Shown: positions 54,898-63,831, counted from the first letter of the stretch. The stretch: 64,000 nt of DNA from Pseudomonas oryzae (GCF_900104805.1 NZ_LT629751.1:3267001-3331000); one strand, 5' to 3'. Notes: generated by a model from the letters alone, not told the origin. Numbers and translations are program-made.

Positions 54898-55278
54898 TCA
54901 CTCCACGCCGATCTCCACCGCGTCGCCGTTCAGGCGCACCGGCCAGACCTGCAGGCGCTGCTCGGGGTACTCCAGGCAGGCGCCGTCCTCGAGGCGGAAG
55001 TGCTGCTTGTACAGCGGCGAGGCGATCACCAGTTCGCCCTTGAGACTGCCGACGATGCCACGGCCGATGACGTTGGCGCCCGACCTGGGGTCCTTGTTGG
55101 CGATGGCGTAGAGGGTCTTGCCGTTGGCGGCGTCGGGCAGGTGGAACAGCGCCACCTGGGCGCCCTCGTGCCAGGCGACCACCCCGGAGTTGGCCACCAG
55201 GTCGTGGCTGCTGCACAGCGCGCGCCAGTGGATGACGCGGCCCAGGGATTCCTTGCGTACGGCGTTGGACTGGCTCAT
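54898..55278 (-). CDS. nirD: nitrite reductase (NADH) small subunit
   Basis: A 126-residue Rieske-like protein of the NirD type, lacking the Cys/His cluster ligands usual in true Rieske proteins. Landmarks are VALFHLPDAANGKTLYAIANKDPRSGANVIGRGIVG in part and CLEYPEQRLQVWPV. It completes the assimilatory nitrite reductase with NirB. ATG at 55278 overlaps the nirB stop by one base (TGATG). Confidence 0.93.
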   Translation of the reverse strand: MSQSNAVRKESLGRVIHWRALCSSHDLVANSGVVAWHEGAQVALFHLPDAANGKTLYAIANKDPRSGANVIGRGIVGSLKGELVIASPLYKQHFRLEDGACLEYPEQRLQVWPVRLNGDAVEIGVE

Positions 55279-57836
55279 CAGACTGCCTCCTCGGCAACGG
55301 GGATCAGGTGGAGTTCATTGGCGCGGGCCGGACGGCGCTGCTCGCGCTCGCGGACGAAGTGGATGTCCGGGTCGCCGCGGCCGTCGTTGACGAAGGTGCG
55401 GAAGCGCTTGAGCTTCTCCGGGTCGGCGATGGCGTTGGCCCATTCGCACTCGTAGCTGTCGACGACGTGCTGCATCTGGCTTTCCAGCTCGGCGGCGAGG
55501 CCCAGGCTGTCGCCGATGATGACTTCCTTGAGGTAGTCGAGACCGCCCTCCAGGCTCTCGCGCCATACCGAGGTGCGCTGCAGCTTGTCGGCGGTCTGCA
55601 CGTAGAACATCAGGAAGCGGTCGATGTAGCGGACCAGGGTTTCGTCGTCGAGGTCGGTGGCGAACAGCTCGGCGTGGCGCGGGCGCATGCCGCCGTTGCC
55701 GCATAGGTAGAGGTTCCAGCCCTTGTCGGTGGCGATCACGCCGACGTCCTTGCTCTGCGCCTCGGCGCACTCGCGGGTGCAGCCGGAGACGGCGAACTTG
55801 ATCTTGTGCGGCGAGCGCAGGCCCTTGTAGCGGTTCTCCAGGTGCAGGGCCATGGCCACGCTGTCCTGCACGCCGTAGCGGCACCAGGTGCTGCCGACGC
55901 AGGACTTCACCGTGCGCAGGGACTTGCCGTAGGCGTGGCCGGTCTCGAAGCCGGCTTCGATCAGCTCGCCCCAGATGTCCGGCAGCTGGTGCAGCTGGGC
56001 GCCGAACAGGTCGATGCGCTGGCCGCCGGTGATCTTGGTGTAGAGGTCGTACTTCTTGGCCACGGCGCCCAGGGCGATCAGCCTGTCCGGGGTGATCTCG
56101 CCGCCGGCGATGCGCGGCACGATCGAGTAGGTGCCGTTCTTCTGCATGTTGGCCATGAAGGTGTCGTTGGTGTCCTGCAGCGGGATCAGCAACGGATCGG
56201 TGATCGGCTGGTTCCAGCACGAGGCGAGAATCGAGCCGACCGCCGGCTTGCAGATGTCGCAGCCGACGTGGCCGCGGCCGTGCTTGGCCAAGAGCTCGTC
56301 GAAACTGCGGATGCCCTCGACGCGGACGATGGCGTACAGCTCCTGGCGGGTGTGGGCGAAGTGTTCGCACAGGCTCTTGTCGACGGCCACGCCGCGGGCG
56401 GCGAGCTCGTGCTCGAACACCTGCTTGAGCAGCGCGCTGCAGCCGCCACAGCCGGTGGCGGCCTTGGTCTGCGCCTTGAGCTCGCCCAGGTCGGTGATGC
56501 CGGCGTCCACCGCGCAGCACACCGCGCCCTTGGTGACGTTGTGGCAGGAGCAGATGGTCGCGGTGTCCGGCAGCGCGTCGGCGCCCAGCGCCGGGGCACC
56601 GTCGGACAGCGGCAGGATCAGCCCGGCCGGGTCGGCCGGCAGCTTGATGCCGTTCTGCGCGTACTGCAGCAGGGTGTCGTAGTAGCTGTTGTCGCCGACC
56701 AGCACCGCGCCGAGCACCCGCTTGCCGTCGGCGGAGACCACCAGGCGGCGGTAGGCGGCGTTGGCCTCGTCGATGAAGCGGTAGCTCTTGGCGCCCGGGG
56801 TGGCGCCGTGGGCGTCGCCGATGGAGCCGACGTCGACGCCGAGCAGCTTGAGCTTGGTCGACATGTCGGCGCCGCTGAACGCCTCGTGCGGCTCGCCGGC
56901 CAGCTGCGCGGCCACGCCGCGCGCCATGCCGTAGCCGGGGGCGACCAGGCCGAACACGCTGCCGTTCCACGACGCGCACTCGCCGATGGCGTAGATCGCC
57001 GGATCTGAGGTCTTGCACTGGCCGTCGATCACCACGCCGCCGCGCGGCGCGATTTCCAGGCCGGCGCTGCGGCCGAGGGCGTCCTGCGGGCGGATGCCGG
57101 CGGAGAACACGATCAGGTCGGTCTCGAGGAACTCGCCGTCCTCGAAGTTCATCCGGTAGCGATAGTCTTCGCCGGCGACGATTTCCCGGGTGGCACGCGA
57201 CAGGTGCACGCCGACGCCCAGGGCCTCGATCTGCGCGCGCAACGCGGCACCGCCCTCGGCGTCCAGCTGCACCGGCATCAGGCGCGGGGCGAATTCCACC
57301 ACGTGGGCCTCGAGGCCGAGGGATTTCAGCGCGTTGGCCGCCTCCAGGCCGAGCAGGCCGCCGCCGACCACCACGCCGCGGCGGGCGTTGGCCGCGGCGG
57401 CGCGGATCGCGTCGAGGTCCTCGAGGGTGCGGTAGACCAGTCGCGAGTCGCCCTCGGCGCCCGGAATCGGCGGCACGAAGGGATAGGAGCCGGTGGCCAG
57501 GATCAGCTGGTCGTAGGCCTGGCGCCCGGCGCTGGTCACCACTTCCTTGCGCTCGCGGTCGATCTCCAGCACCTGCACGCCGAGGTGCGCCTGCACGCCG
57601 TGGCTGGCGTAGTAGTCGGCCGCGCACAGGGCCAGCGACTCGGCATCGCGGCCGCCGAAGTATTCGGACAGGTGCACGCGGTCGTAGGCGCGCTGGCGCT
57701 CCTCGCCGAACACGTGGACCTCGAAGCTCGCCAGCGCCCCCTTGCCGACCAGTTGCTCGACACAGTGATGGCCAACCATGCCGTTGCCGACGATGACCAG
57801 ATTCGCTTTGCTGCTGGAAAAGTCACTGGAGCTCAT
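55278..57836 (-). CDS. nirB: assimilatory nitrite reductase (NADH) large subunit
   Basis: An 852-residue flavo-sirohaem enzyme reducing nitrite to ammonium with NADH in the cytoplasm. In order it has an FAD/NAD oxidoreductase part with VIVGNGMVGHHCVEQL and GVVVGGGLLGLEAANALK, a BFD-like [2Fe-2S] region (CSCHNVTKG and TGCGGC, about 440-480), and the sirohaem-[4Fe-4S] domain with CVGSTWCRYG and GCTRECAEA (about 630-690). ATG at 57836 follows CGAGGTACGGG. A leader RNA with a terminator precedes it, and a sigma-54 promoter lies about 230 bp upstream, so nitrogen control plus antitermination is expected. Confidence 0.96.
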   Translation of the reverse strand: MSSSDFSSSKANLVIVGNGMVGHHCVEQLVGKGALASFEVHVFGEERQRAYDRVHLSEYFGGRDAESLALCAADYYASHGVQAHLGVQVLEIDRERKEVVTSAGRQAYDQLILATGSYPFVPPIPGAEGDSRLVYRTLEDLDAIRAAAANARRGVVVGGGLLGLEAANALKSLGLEAHVVEFAPRLMPVQLDAEGGAALRAQIEALGVGVHLSRATREIVAGEDYRYRMNFEDGEFLETDLIVFSAGIRPQDALGRSAGLEIAPRGGVVIDGQCKTSDPAIYAIGECASWNGSVFGLVAPGYGMARGVAAQLAGEPHEAFSGADMSTKLKLLGVDVGSIGDAHGATPGAKSYRFIDEANAAYRRLVVSADGKRVLGAVLVGDNSYYDTLLQYAQNGIKLPADPAGLILPLSDGAPALGADALPDTATICSCHNVTKGAVCCAVDAGITDLGELKAQTKAATGCGGCSALLKQVFEHELAARGVAVDKSLCEHFAHTRQELYAIVRVEGIRSFDELLAKHGRGHVGCDICKPAVGSILASCWNQPITDPLLIPLQDTNDTFMANMQKNGTYSIVPRIAGGEITPDRLIALGAVAKKYDLYTKITGGQRIDLFGAQLHQLPDIWGELIEAGFETGHAYGKSLRTVKSCVGSTWCRYGVQDSVAMALHLENRYKGLRSPHKIKFAVSGCTRECAEAQSKDVGVIATDKGWNLYLCGNGGMRPRHAELFATDLDDETLVRYIDRFLMFYVQTADKLQRTSVWRESLEGGLDYLKEVIIGDSLGLAAELESQMQHVVDSYECEWANAIADPEKLKRFRTFVNDGRGDPDIHFVREREQRRPARANELHLIPVAEEAV

Positions 57837-57887
57837 AACCCGTACCTCGATCGAAGCCACTGCCCGGCAGGAGGGGCAAAAAACCGC

Positions 57888-57927
57888 AAAAAAAAAGCGC
57901 CTGGAGCCGTCGAGCGGCTCCAGGCGC
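57888..57927 (-). terminator. leader terminator of nirB (attenuator)
   Basis: Read leftwards: a 13-bp perfect stem (57927-57915 with 57909-57897), loop of five, then nine T (57896-57888). It stands between the nirB promoter and the nirB start, so nirB expression requires read-through. The only rightward gene near it starts at 58374. Confidence 0.9.
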
Positions 57928-57987
57928 CTTTGCCTGGTATTCCTTGTGCGGTGAGTGCCTGGCAACGCTGCCCGGCTCACCGGTCCT

Positions 57988-58050
57988 GCGCCTGGGGCGC
58001 GATGGTCGCCATTGACCATTCTGGACGGTCTGCCACGCCTGGGTGGCAGA
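57988..58050 (-). promoter_or_regulatory. nirB leader RNA: two hexaloop hairpins and antiterminator arm
   Basis: Read leftwards from the inferred start near 58055: hairpin 1, 8-bp stem with loop CCAGGC (58050-58029); nine bases; hairpin 2, ATGGTC-AATGGC-GACCAT (58019-58002), whose loop has A at position 1 and G at position 4; then CCCCAGGCGC (57997-57988), which can pair with the 5' arm of the terminator (9 of 10 bases). Tandem hexaloop hairpins before a terminator are the target of ANTAR proteins such as NasT/NasR. Loop 1 lacks the expected A at position 1. nasT is not in the window. Confidence 0.65.
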
Positions 58051-58065
58051 TGCTGAGCACACCTC

Positions 58066-58081
58066 AGCAGATTCCGTGCCA
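58066..58081 (-). promoter_or_regulatory. sigma-54 (-24/-12) promoter of nirB
   Basis: Read leftwards, TGGCACG-GAAT-CTGCT has GG and GC at the exact -24/-12 spacing of RpoN promoters. Transcription would start near 58055, about 220 bases before nirB. Confidence 0.75.
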
Positions 58082-58203
58082 GCCTTGCCATGAGCCGGCG
58101 TAACCGCTGCCCAAGCCGCGACGCAGAGCCTCGGCCCAGGCAGGCAGCGGTCTCCGCCAGCGCCCGGCCGTGCCCCGACGACGCACTCGCGCCGCCGGCA
58201 CAT

Positions 58204-58220
58204 CGAACCAAAACGGTGCG
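58204..58220. promoter_or_regulatory. possible NtrC site upstream of the nirB promoter
   Basis: GAACC-N5-GGTGCG partly matches the NtrC dyad TGCACC-N5-GGTGCA. It lies about 135 bp upstream of the -12 element, a usual distance for an RpoN enhancer. The left half is weak. The rest of 58221-58373, up to the FUSC gene, shows nothing I can name. Confidence 0.35.
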
Positions 58221-58373
58221 CCGGTGGCGGAAAGATCCCGTTTTCGGTGCGGTTACCGCGCGGACTCGAGCCGATGCGCGCCAGGGCCCGCGCCCACCTC
58301 TCCCGGCAGCGCCGAGCCTGCGTCTACAATGCGCCTTGCCGTGCGCCCCCTTTCCTCCAGCCGCCGACCGCCC

Positions 58374-60572
58374 ATGCCCAATCCCTCGCTCCGCCAATCC
58401 CTGCGCCGCCTGTGGGCGCTGGACAAGTTCAGCTACAGCCTGCGCGTGCTGATCGCCTTCGCCGGCAGCATGGCGCTGAGCTGGCAGCAGGGGCGCATGG
58501 AGCTGCTCATCCCGCTGTTCCTCGGCATCATCGCCAGCGCCCTGGCCGAGACCGACGACAGCTGGCAGGGCCGCCTGCAGGCGCTGCTGGCCACCCTGGC
58601 GTGCTTCGCCGCGGCGGCCTTCGCCGTCGAGCTGCTGTTCCCCTACCCCTGGCTGTTCGTCGCCGCCCTGGCGCTGTCGGCCTTCGCCCTGACCATGCTC
58701 GGCGCGCTCGGCGAACGTTACGGCACCATCGCCTCGGCCACCCTGATCCTGTCCATCTACACCATGATCGGCGTCGACCAGCGCGGCGGCGAGGTGGTCG
58801 ACCTGTGGCGCGAGCCGCTGCTGCTGGTCGCCGGCGCGGCCTGGTACGGCCTGCTCTCGGTGCTCTGGCAGGCGCTGTTCAGCCAGCAACCGGTGCAGCA
58901 GGCGCTGGCCCGGGTGTTCCGCGAGCTGGGGATGTACCTGCGCCTCAAGGCCGCGCTGTTCGAGCCGCTGCGCGAGCTCGACGTCGAGGCGCGCCGCCTG
59001 GCCCTGGCGCAGCAGAACGGCAAGCTGGTGAGCGCGCTCAACGCCGCCAAGGAGATCATCCTGCACCGCGTCGGCAAGGGCCGGCCGAGCCCGCAGCTGA
59101 ACCGCTACCTGAAGCTGTACTTCCTCGCCCAGGACATCCACGAGCGCGCCAGCTCCTCGCACTACCCGTACAACGCGCTGGCCGAGGCGTTCTTCCACAG
59201 CGACGTGCTGTTCCGCTGCCAGCTGCTGCTGCAGCAGCAGGGCAAGGCCTGCCGGGCGCTGGCCCAGGCCATCGAGCTGCGCCAGCCGTTCGCCTACGAA
59301 CAGGCCAGTGCCCAGGCATTGGCCGACCTGGAAGCCTCGCTGGCCCACCTGCAGGGGCAGCACAACCCGCAGTGGCGCGGCCTGCTGCGCTCGCTGCGCG
59401 CGCTGGCCAACAACCTGGGCAACCTCGAGCAGCTGCTCAGCGCGGCGCGCAACCCCGACGCACTGGCCGACGAGCAGGACAGCACCCTGCACGACCGCGC
59501 GCCGCACAGCCTGCGCGAGGTCGGCGAGCGTCTGCGCCAGCAGCTCACCCCCACCTCCCTGCTGTTCCGCCACGCTCTGCGCCTGGCGGTGGCGCTGGCC
59601 GCCGGCTACGGGGTGCTGCACTGGATCCATCCCAGCCAGGGCTACTGGATCCTGCTCACCACGGTGTTCGTCTGCCAGCCGAGCTACGGCGCCACGCGCA
59701 CCAAGCTGGTCCAGCGCATCGCCGGCACCGTGCTCGGCCTGCTCGCCGGCTGGGCGCTGTTCGACCTGTTCCCCGGCGCCGTGGTGCAGTCGCTGATCGC
59801 CGTGGCCGCCGGGGTTGTGTTCTTCGCCAGCCGCAGCACGCGCTACACCCTGGCCACCGCGGCGATCACCCTGATGGTGCTGTTCTGCTTCAACCAGGTC
59901 GGCAACGGCTACGGGCTGATCTGGCCACGGCTGGTCGACACCCTGCTCGGCAGCCTGATCGCCGGCCTCGCCGTGTTCCTCATCCTCCCCGACTGGCAGG
60001 GCCGCCGCCTGCCCAGCGTGGTGGCCAACACCCTGAGCTGCCATGCCCGCTACCTGCGACAGATCATCCAGCAGTACGCCAGCGGCAAGCGCGACGACCT
60101 CGCCTACCGGCTGGCGCGGCGCAACGCGCACAACGCCGACGCTGCGCTCGCCGCCAGCCTGGCCAACATGCTGCTCGAACCGGGGCACTTCCGCCGCGAG
60201 GCCGACGTCGGCTTCCGCTGCCTGGTGCTGTCGCACACCCTGCTCAGCTACCTGTCCGCGCTCGGCGCGCACCGCGCCGCGCTGCCGGCCGAACTGCGCG
60301 GCGGCCTCATCGAGCACGCCGCCGACTACCTGGCCGAGAGCCTCGAGGCGATCGCCGAGCGCCTCGCCCGGCGCCAGCCGCCGGAGACGCCGGCGCGCGA
60401 CGAGGAACTGCTGGCCCGCGAGCTGGAGCAGCTGCCGGAAGAGGCCGACGAGCGCCAGCGCCTGCTGCGCACCGAGCTGGCCCTGCTGTGCCGCCAGCTC
60501 GCCCCGCTGCGCGAGGTGGCGGCGCGCCTGCTGCCGCAGGGCGGTGCTAGCGAGCCACGTAGCGCCCACTAG
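58374..60572 (+). CDS. FUSC-family membrane protein (YccS-like)
   Basis: A 732-residue inner-membrane protein with two blocks of hydrophobic helices (about 25-150 and 400-540) separated by a long helical cytoplasmic region, the layout of YccS/YhfK and aromatic-acid exporters of the FUSC superfamily. Landmarks are YWILLTTVFVCQPSYGATRTKLVQRIAGTVLGLLAG in part and GNGYGLIWPRLVDTLLGSLIA. Likely an efflux pump; the substrate is unknown. ATG at 58374 lacks a clear ribosome binding site. It is divergent from nirB. Confidence 0.85.
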   Translation: MPNPSLRQSLRRLWALDKFSYSLRVLIAFAGSMALSWQQGRMELLIPLFLGIIASALAETDDSWQGRLQALLATLACFAAAAFAVELLFPYPWLFVAALALSAFALTMLGALGERYGTIASATLILSIYTMIGVDQRGGEVVDLWREPLLLVAGAAWYGLLSVLWQALFSQQPVQQALARVFRELGMYLRLKAALFEPLRELDVEARRLALAQQNGKLVSALNAAKEIILHRVGKGRPSPQLNRYLKLYFLAQDIHERASSSHYPYNALAEAFFHSDVLFRCQLLLQQQGKACRALAQAIELRQPFAYEQASAQALADLEASLAHLQGQHNPQWRGLLRSLRALANNLGNLEQLLSAARNPDALADEQDSTLHDRAPHSLREVGERLRQQLTPTSLLFRHALRLAVALAAGYGVLHWIHPSQGYWILLTTVFVCQPSYGATRTKLVQRIAGTVLGLLAGWALFDLFPGAVVQSLIAVAAGVVFFASRSTRYTLATAAITLMVLFCFNQVGNGYGLIWPRLVDTLLGSLIAGLAVFLILPDWQGRRLPSVVANTLSCHARYLRQIIQQYASGKRDDLAYRLARRNAHNADAALAASLANMLLEPGHFRREADVGFRCLVLSHTLLSYLSALGAHRAALPAELRGGLIEHAADYLAESLEAIAERLARRQPPETPARDEELLARELEQLPEEADERQRLLRTELALLCRQLAPLREVAARLLPQGGASEPRSAH

Positions 60573-60633
60573 ACTGGAAAACGGGAGCCCAGCCGGGCTC
60601 CCCGCCGCCGGCGTCACCAGTGGAGCCTTCGCC

Positions 60634-61575
60634 ATGAGCAGCAGTCCCGACAGCGGTCTGGATCCCCGCGCGTTCCGCCGCGCCCTCGGCAACTTCGCCA
60701 CCGGCGTCACCATCGTCACCGCGCGCGCGCCGTCCGGCGAGCAGGCCGGGGTCACCGCCAACAGCTTCAACTCGGTGTCGCTCGACCCGCCGCTGATCCT
60801 CTGGAGCATCGACAAGCGCTCGGCCAGCCATGCGGTGTTCGCCGCCGCCAGCCACTTCGCGGTGAACATCCTCGCCGCCGACCAGATCGAGCTGTCCAAC
60901 CACTTCGCCCGCCCGCAGGAGGACAAGTTCGCCGGCGTCGCTGTCGAGCCGGGCCTCGGCGGCGCGCCGCTGCTGCCCGACTGCGCGGCGCGCTTCCAGT
61001 GCGAGCGCCACGTGGAGGTGGACGGCGGCGACCACTGGATCCTGATCGGCAGGGTGGTGGCCTTCGACGATTTCGGCCGCTCGCCGCTGCTCTACCACCA
61101 GGGCGCCTACTCGATGGTCCTGCCCCACCCGCGCGCGCCGCGCAGGAGCGAGGCGGCGGCCACGCCGGGAACCATGCACGGTCGGCTGATGGGCAACCTG
61201 TACTACCTGATGATCCAGGCGGTGAACGCCTACCAGGCCAGCTACGCACCCAAGCAGCTGATCACCGGCCTGAGCACCAGCGAGGCGCGCATGCTGATGG
61301 TGCTGGAGGACAGCGCGCGGCTCGACCTGGTCGACCTGCAGCGCGAGGTGGCGATGCCGACCCGCGAGATCGTCGAGGCGCTGACCAACCTGCGGCGCAA
61401 GGGCCTGGTCGCCGAGAGCGCCGCCGGCCACGAGCTGACCGACGCCGGCCGCGCACAGACCGAGGCGCTGTGGGACATCTCGCGACGCCAGCAGGAGGCG
61501 GTGTTCGCCGGGGTCGGCGCCGAGGACCTGGAAACCTTCAAGAGGGTGCTGAAGGTGGTGATGGCGGCGCACTGA
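60634..61575 (+). CDS. flavin reductase with C-terminal MarR-like domain
   Basis: A 313-residue two-domain protein. Residues 1 to about 170 form a flavin-reductase-like FMN-binding domain (FRRALGNFATGVTIVTA, TANSFNSVSLDPPLILWSI, HFAVNILAADQIELSNHFA). Residues about 185-313 form a winged-helix MarR-like domain (LSTSEARMLMVLEDSARLDLVDL, PTREIVEALTNLRRKGLV). This is the architecture of the C1 reductase of Acinetobacter 4-hydroxyphenylacetate hydroxylase, where the MarR-like tail senses the substrate and relieves auto-inhibition. The oxygenase partner is not adjacent. ATG at 60634 follows GTGGAGCCTTCGCC; CTAGACT upstream is a plausible -10. Confidence 0.85.
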   Translation: MSSSPDSGLDPRAFRRALGNFATGVTIVTARAPSGEQAGVTANSFNSVSLDPPLILWSIDKRSASHAVFAAASHFAVNILAADQIELSNHFARPQEDKFAGVAVEPGLGGAPLLPDCAARFQCERHVEVDGGDHWILIGRVVAFDDFGRSPLLYHQGAYSMVLPHPRAPRRSEAAATPGTMHGRLMGNLYYLMIQAVNAYQASYAPKQLITGLSTSEARMLMVLEDSARLDLVDLQREVAMPTREIVEALTNLRRKGLVAESAAGHELTDAGRAQTEALWDISRRQQEAVFAGVGAEDLETFKRVLKVVMAAH

Positions 61576-61607
61576 GCACGCGGCGCGCCTGCCAATGGTG
61601 GGCCTTC

Positions 61608-61697
61608 GTAGGCTAGAAGACTCGCGCAGCGATCTTCTACCGATGGGACGGGACGGTCTGTCTGGCGGGTAATCGCTGCGCGAGTTACCCAGCCTAC
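61608..61697. repeat. paired hairpin repeats, family C, second locus
   Basis: An inverted pair: a hairpin 61608-61641 (stem TAGAAGA/TCTTCTA, loop CTCGCGCAGCGA) and a hairpin 61667-61697 (stem GGGTAA/TTACCC, loop TCGCTGCGCGAG). The loops match, inverted, the element at 27433-27462, while the stems differ but remain complementary. Confidence 0.6.
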
Positions 61698-61728
61698 CCC
61701 GACGGGAGCCGCAGACGGGCAGCGGGAC

Positions 61729-62220
61729 TCAGCCCAGCTCGCGCCAGGTCAGGTACAGGCGCAGGTCGAACTCCAGCTGCTGGTAGCCGGGCAGCATGTG
61801 TTCGCAGAGCTGGTAGAACGCCTTGTTGTGGTCGAACTCGCGCAGGTGCGCCAGCTCGTGGACCACGATCATGTCGAGGAACTCCGGCGCGGCGTCGCGG
61901 AACAGCGCGGCGACGCGGATTTCCTTCTTGGCCTTGAGCTTGCCGCCCTGCACCCGCGACACCGCGGTGTGCAGGCCGAGGGCGTTGCGCAGCACGTCGA
62001 GCTTGCTGTCGTAGAGCACCTTGTCGATGCCCGGCGCGTTGCGCAGGAAGCGCTGCTTGCGCTCCATGACGTAGGCGTACAGCGCCTTGTCGCTCTGCAC
62101 CGCGTGGCGTTCGGGGTAGCGTTGGGCCAGGTACTCGCCGAGACGGCCGGCGTCGATCAGCCGGTGCACCTGCTCCTGCAGGTGGGACGGGTAGGCGGCG
62201 AGGTACTTGAGCGCGGTCAT
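61729..62220 (-). CDS. YgjP-like metallopeptidase-domain protein
   Basis: A 163-residue zinc-metallopeptidase-like protein of the YgjP/DUF45 family. HELAHLREFDHNKAFY gives the HExxH-like HELAH with a third histidine nearby, and RYPERHAVQSDKALYAYVMERKQRFLRNAP in part lies at the N-terminal side. E. coli YgjP is reported as a UTP pyrophosphatase, so the function need not be proteolysis. ATG at 62220. It converges with the flavin reductase across family-C repeats. Confidence 0.82.
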   Translation of the reverse strand: MTALKYLAAYPSHLQEQVHRLIDAGRLGEYLAQRYPERHAVQSDKALYAYVMERKQRFLRNAPGIDKVLYDSKLDVLRNALGLHTAVSRVQGGKLKAKKEIRVAALFRDAAPEFLDMIVVHELAHLREFDHNKAFYQLCEHMLPGYQQLEFDLRLYLTWRELG

Positions 62221-62256
62221 CGGCGGGGCCAGCGATGGGGATACGAGGCCGCCATT

Positions 62257-62706
62257 CTAACCGCCCTGCCGCTCCGCCGGCTCGCCGCCGGGAAGCCGGC
62301 GCGCGAGCAGGAAGTGCTGGCCGGCCAGCAGCGCGGCGGCGTTCACCGCGGTCATGAACACGCCGATACCGCGCAGCCCGGGCCCCTCGGTGAGGTCGAG
62401 CAGGCACAGCAGGAGCAGCCAGCCGGTGCCCAGCGCCTGCCCCCAGTACCAGCGGCGGAACAGCGCCTCGCGGCGGCTCATCACCAGCAGGAAGCACAGC
62501 AGCGGGGCGAGGAAGATGCTCACCACCAGCAGGTGGTGGAATTCGGCGCGCAGCGTACCGCTGTGCAGCAGGCTGATCAGGCAGAACAGCATGAACGCGG
62601 CATACAGCCAGTTGACCAGGCGGTAGATGCCGAGGCCCGGCAGCGTGCCGGCCGGCGGCGCGGGCGGTTTGGCGCCCGGCGGGGCGTAGGGGTTGAACTC
62701 GTCCAT
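62257..62706 (-). CDS. small multi-pass membrane protein of unknown function
   Basis: A 149-residue protein starting with the Pro-rich cytoplasmic stretch MDEFNPYAPPGAKPPAPPAG, followed by about four hydrophobic helices (LVNWLYAAFMLFCLISLL, LLVVSIFLAPLLCFLLVM, LGTGWLLLLCLLDLT, IGVFMTAVNAAALLAG). ATG at 62706 is chosen by the N-PYAPP start common in such bacterial proteins; its ribosome binding site is weak. I do not recognise a function. It is divergent from the FRG-domain gene. Confidence 0.7.
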   Translation of the reverse strand: MDEFNPYAPPGAKPPAPPAGTLPGLGIYRLVNWLYAAFMLFCLISLLHSGTLRAEFHHLLVVSIFLAPLLCFLLVMSRREALFRRWYWGQALGTGWLLLLCLLDLTEGPGLRGIGVFMTAVNAAALLAGQHFLLARRLPGGEPAERQGG

Positions 62707-63001
62707 GAGCGCGCTCTCGGGGAAAACTCCGTCGCCGACTATAGCGCAGCCACCGGCCAGCGCGGGCGCATGCCGGGGCCGCGTCGATCCGCCGGCCCGG
62801 CGGTTCTTCGCCGGACTCTCCGGCCGCGACCGCCTGTCCCACAGCGACGCCGCCACCTTCCGTGCTACCTTTGGCAACCGCTCGGCACGCCCGCGGGAGC
62901 GCCGATCCGGGCTCCGGGCCTGCCGCGCCCAGTCCCCAGGCAGCCTTTCCGCTCCAGCGCCGCACGCCGGCGAGTCACCGTTTGTGCACAGAGTCTCGAG
63001 C

Positions 63002-63820
63002 ATGAGCAAAGATCATCAACCGCGCTGGACCTCCGGCCGGGTCAGGGATGGCATCGAGGAAATCCACATCCGCAAGTGGAACTATTTCATCGACTACATC
63101 CAGGAAACATTCTCGCCCGGCTGCGGCTGGGTGCATCGCGGCCATCGCAAGGACTACTACCGGCTCGAGTCGACCATCGACCGCAAGATCCTCGACAAGT
63201 CGAAGACCGAGCAGCTGCGCAGCGCGCAGCTCGACCGCTTCAAGATGGCGATCCGCGGCAAGCGCGGCGCCAACCCGCCGCAGTACGACGAGCCGCTGGA
63301 ATGGTGGGCGCTCGGCCAGCACTTCGAGCTGCTCACCCCGCTGCTCGACTGGACCCACTCGCCCTACACCGCGGCGTTCTTCGCCTTCGCTCGCACCGGC
63401 GAGGACGACACGCGCAAGCGCATCGTCATCTCGCTGAACAAGAACGAGGTGGAGCACTCGGCCCTGGCGAGCACGGTGCGCTTCTACACGCCGAACTCCG
63501 ACGAGAACGCCCGGGTGCTCGGCCAGAACGGCCTGTTCTCGTTCTGTGAGTCGGGCGAGGAGCTGGAGTCGCTGATCGCCCACGAGTTCGCCGGGGCCAA
63601 GCGCGCCATCCTCAAGAAGATCTACCTGCCCAACACCGAGCGCATCGACGTGCTGCGCGGCCTGGAGCAGATGAACATCAACCACCTGACGCTGTTCCCC
63701 GACCTCAGCGGCGCCAGCAACTACGCCAACATGCAGTTCGAGCTGTACTCCAACCAGGCGCCGGCCAGGCCGGAACCAGTGCCGCGCCCAGCCAGCGAGC
63801 TGGTCGAAGCCGAGGACTGA
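63002..63820 (+). CDS. FRG-domain protein
   Basis: A 272-residue cytosolic protein with an FRG domain over about residues 25-210. The signature is CGWVHRGHRKDYYRLESTIDR (here HRG in place of FRG), followed by ALGQHFELLTPLLDWTHSPYTAAFFAFA, the block that follows it in this family, and a late LFPDLSGASNYANMQFEL. FRG domains are common in phage-borne and anti-phage genes, but the activity of this stand-alone form is unknown. ATG at 63002 follows GAGTCTCGAGC. No mobile-element genes are nearby. Confidence 0.8.
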   Translation: MSKDHQPRWTSGRVRDGIEEIHIRKWNYFIDYIQETFSPGCGWVHRGHRKDYYRLESTIDRKILDKSKTEQLRSAQLDRFKMAIRGKRGANPPQYDEPLEWWALGQHFELLTPLLDWTHSPYTAAFFAFARTGEDDTRKRIVISLNKNEVEHSALASTVRFYTPNSDENARVLGQNGLFSFCESGEELESLIAHEFAGAKRAILKKIYLPNTERIDVLRGLEQMNINHLTLFPDLSGASNYANMQFELYSNQAPARPEPVPRPASELVEAED

Positions 63821-63831
63821 GCCCCGTACAG

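Noticed and set aside
55278-60926. An apparent 1882-codon fusion upstream of nirB
   Set aside because: The region before 57836 runs through the nirB leader, terminator and the antisense of the FUSC gene, and its composition is not protein-like. nirB starts at 57836 with a good ribosome binding site.
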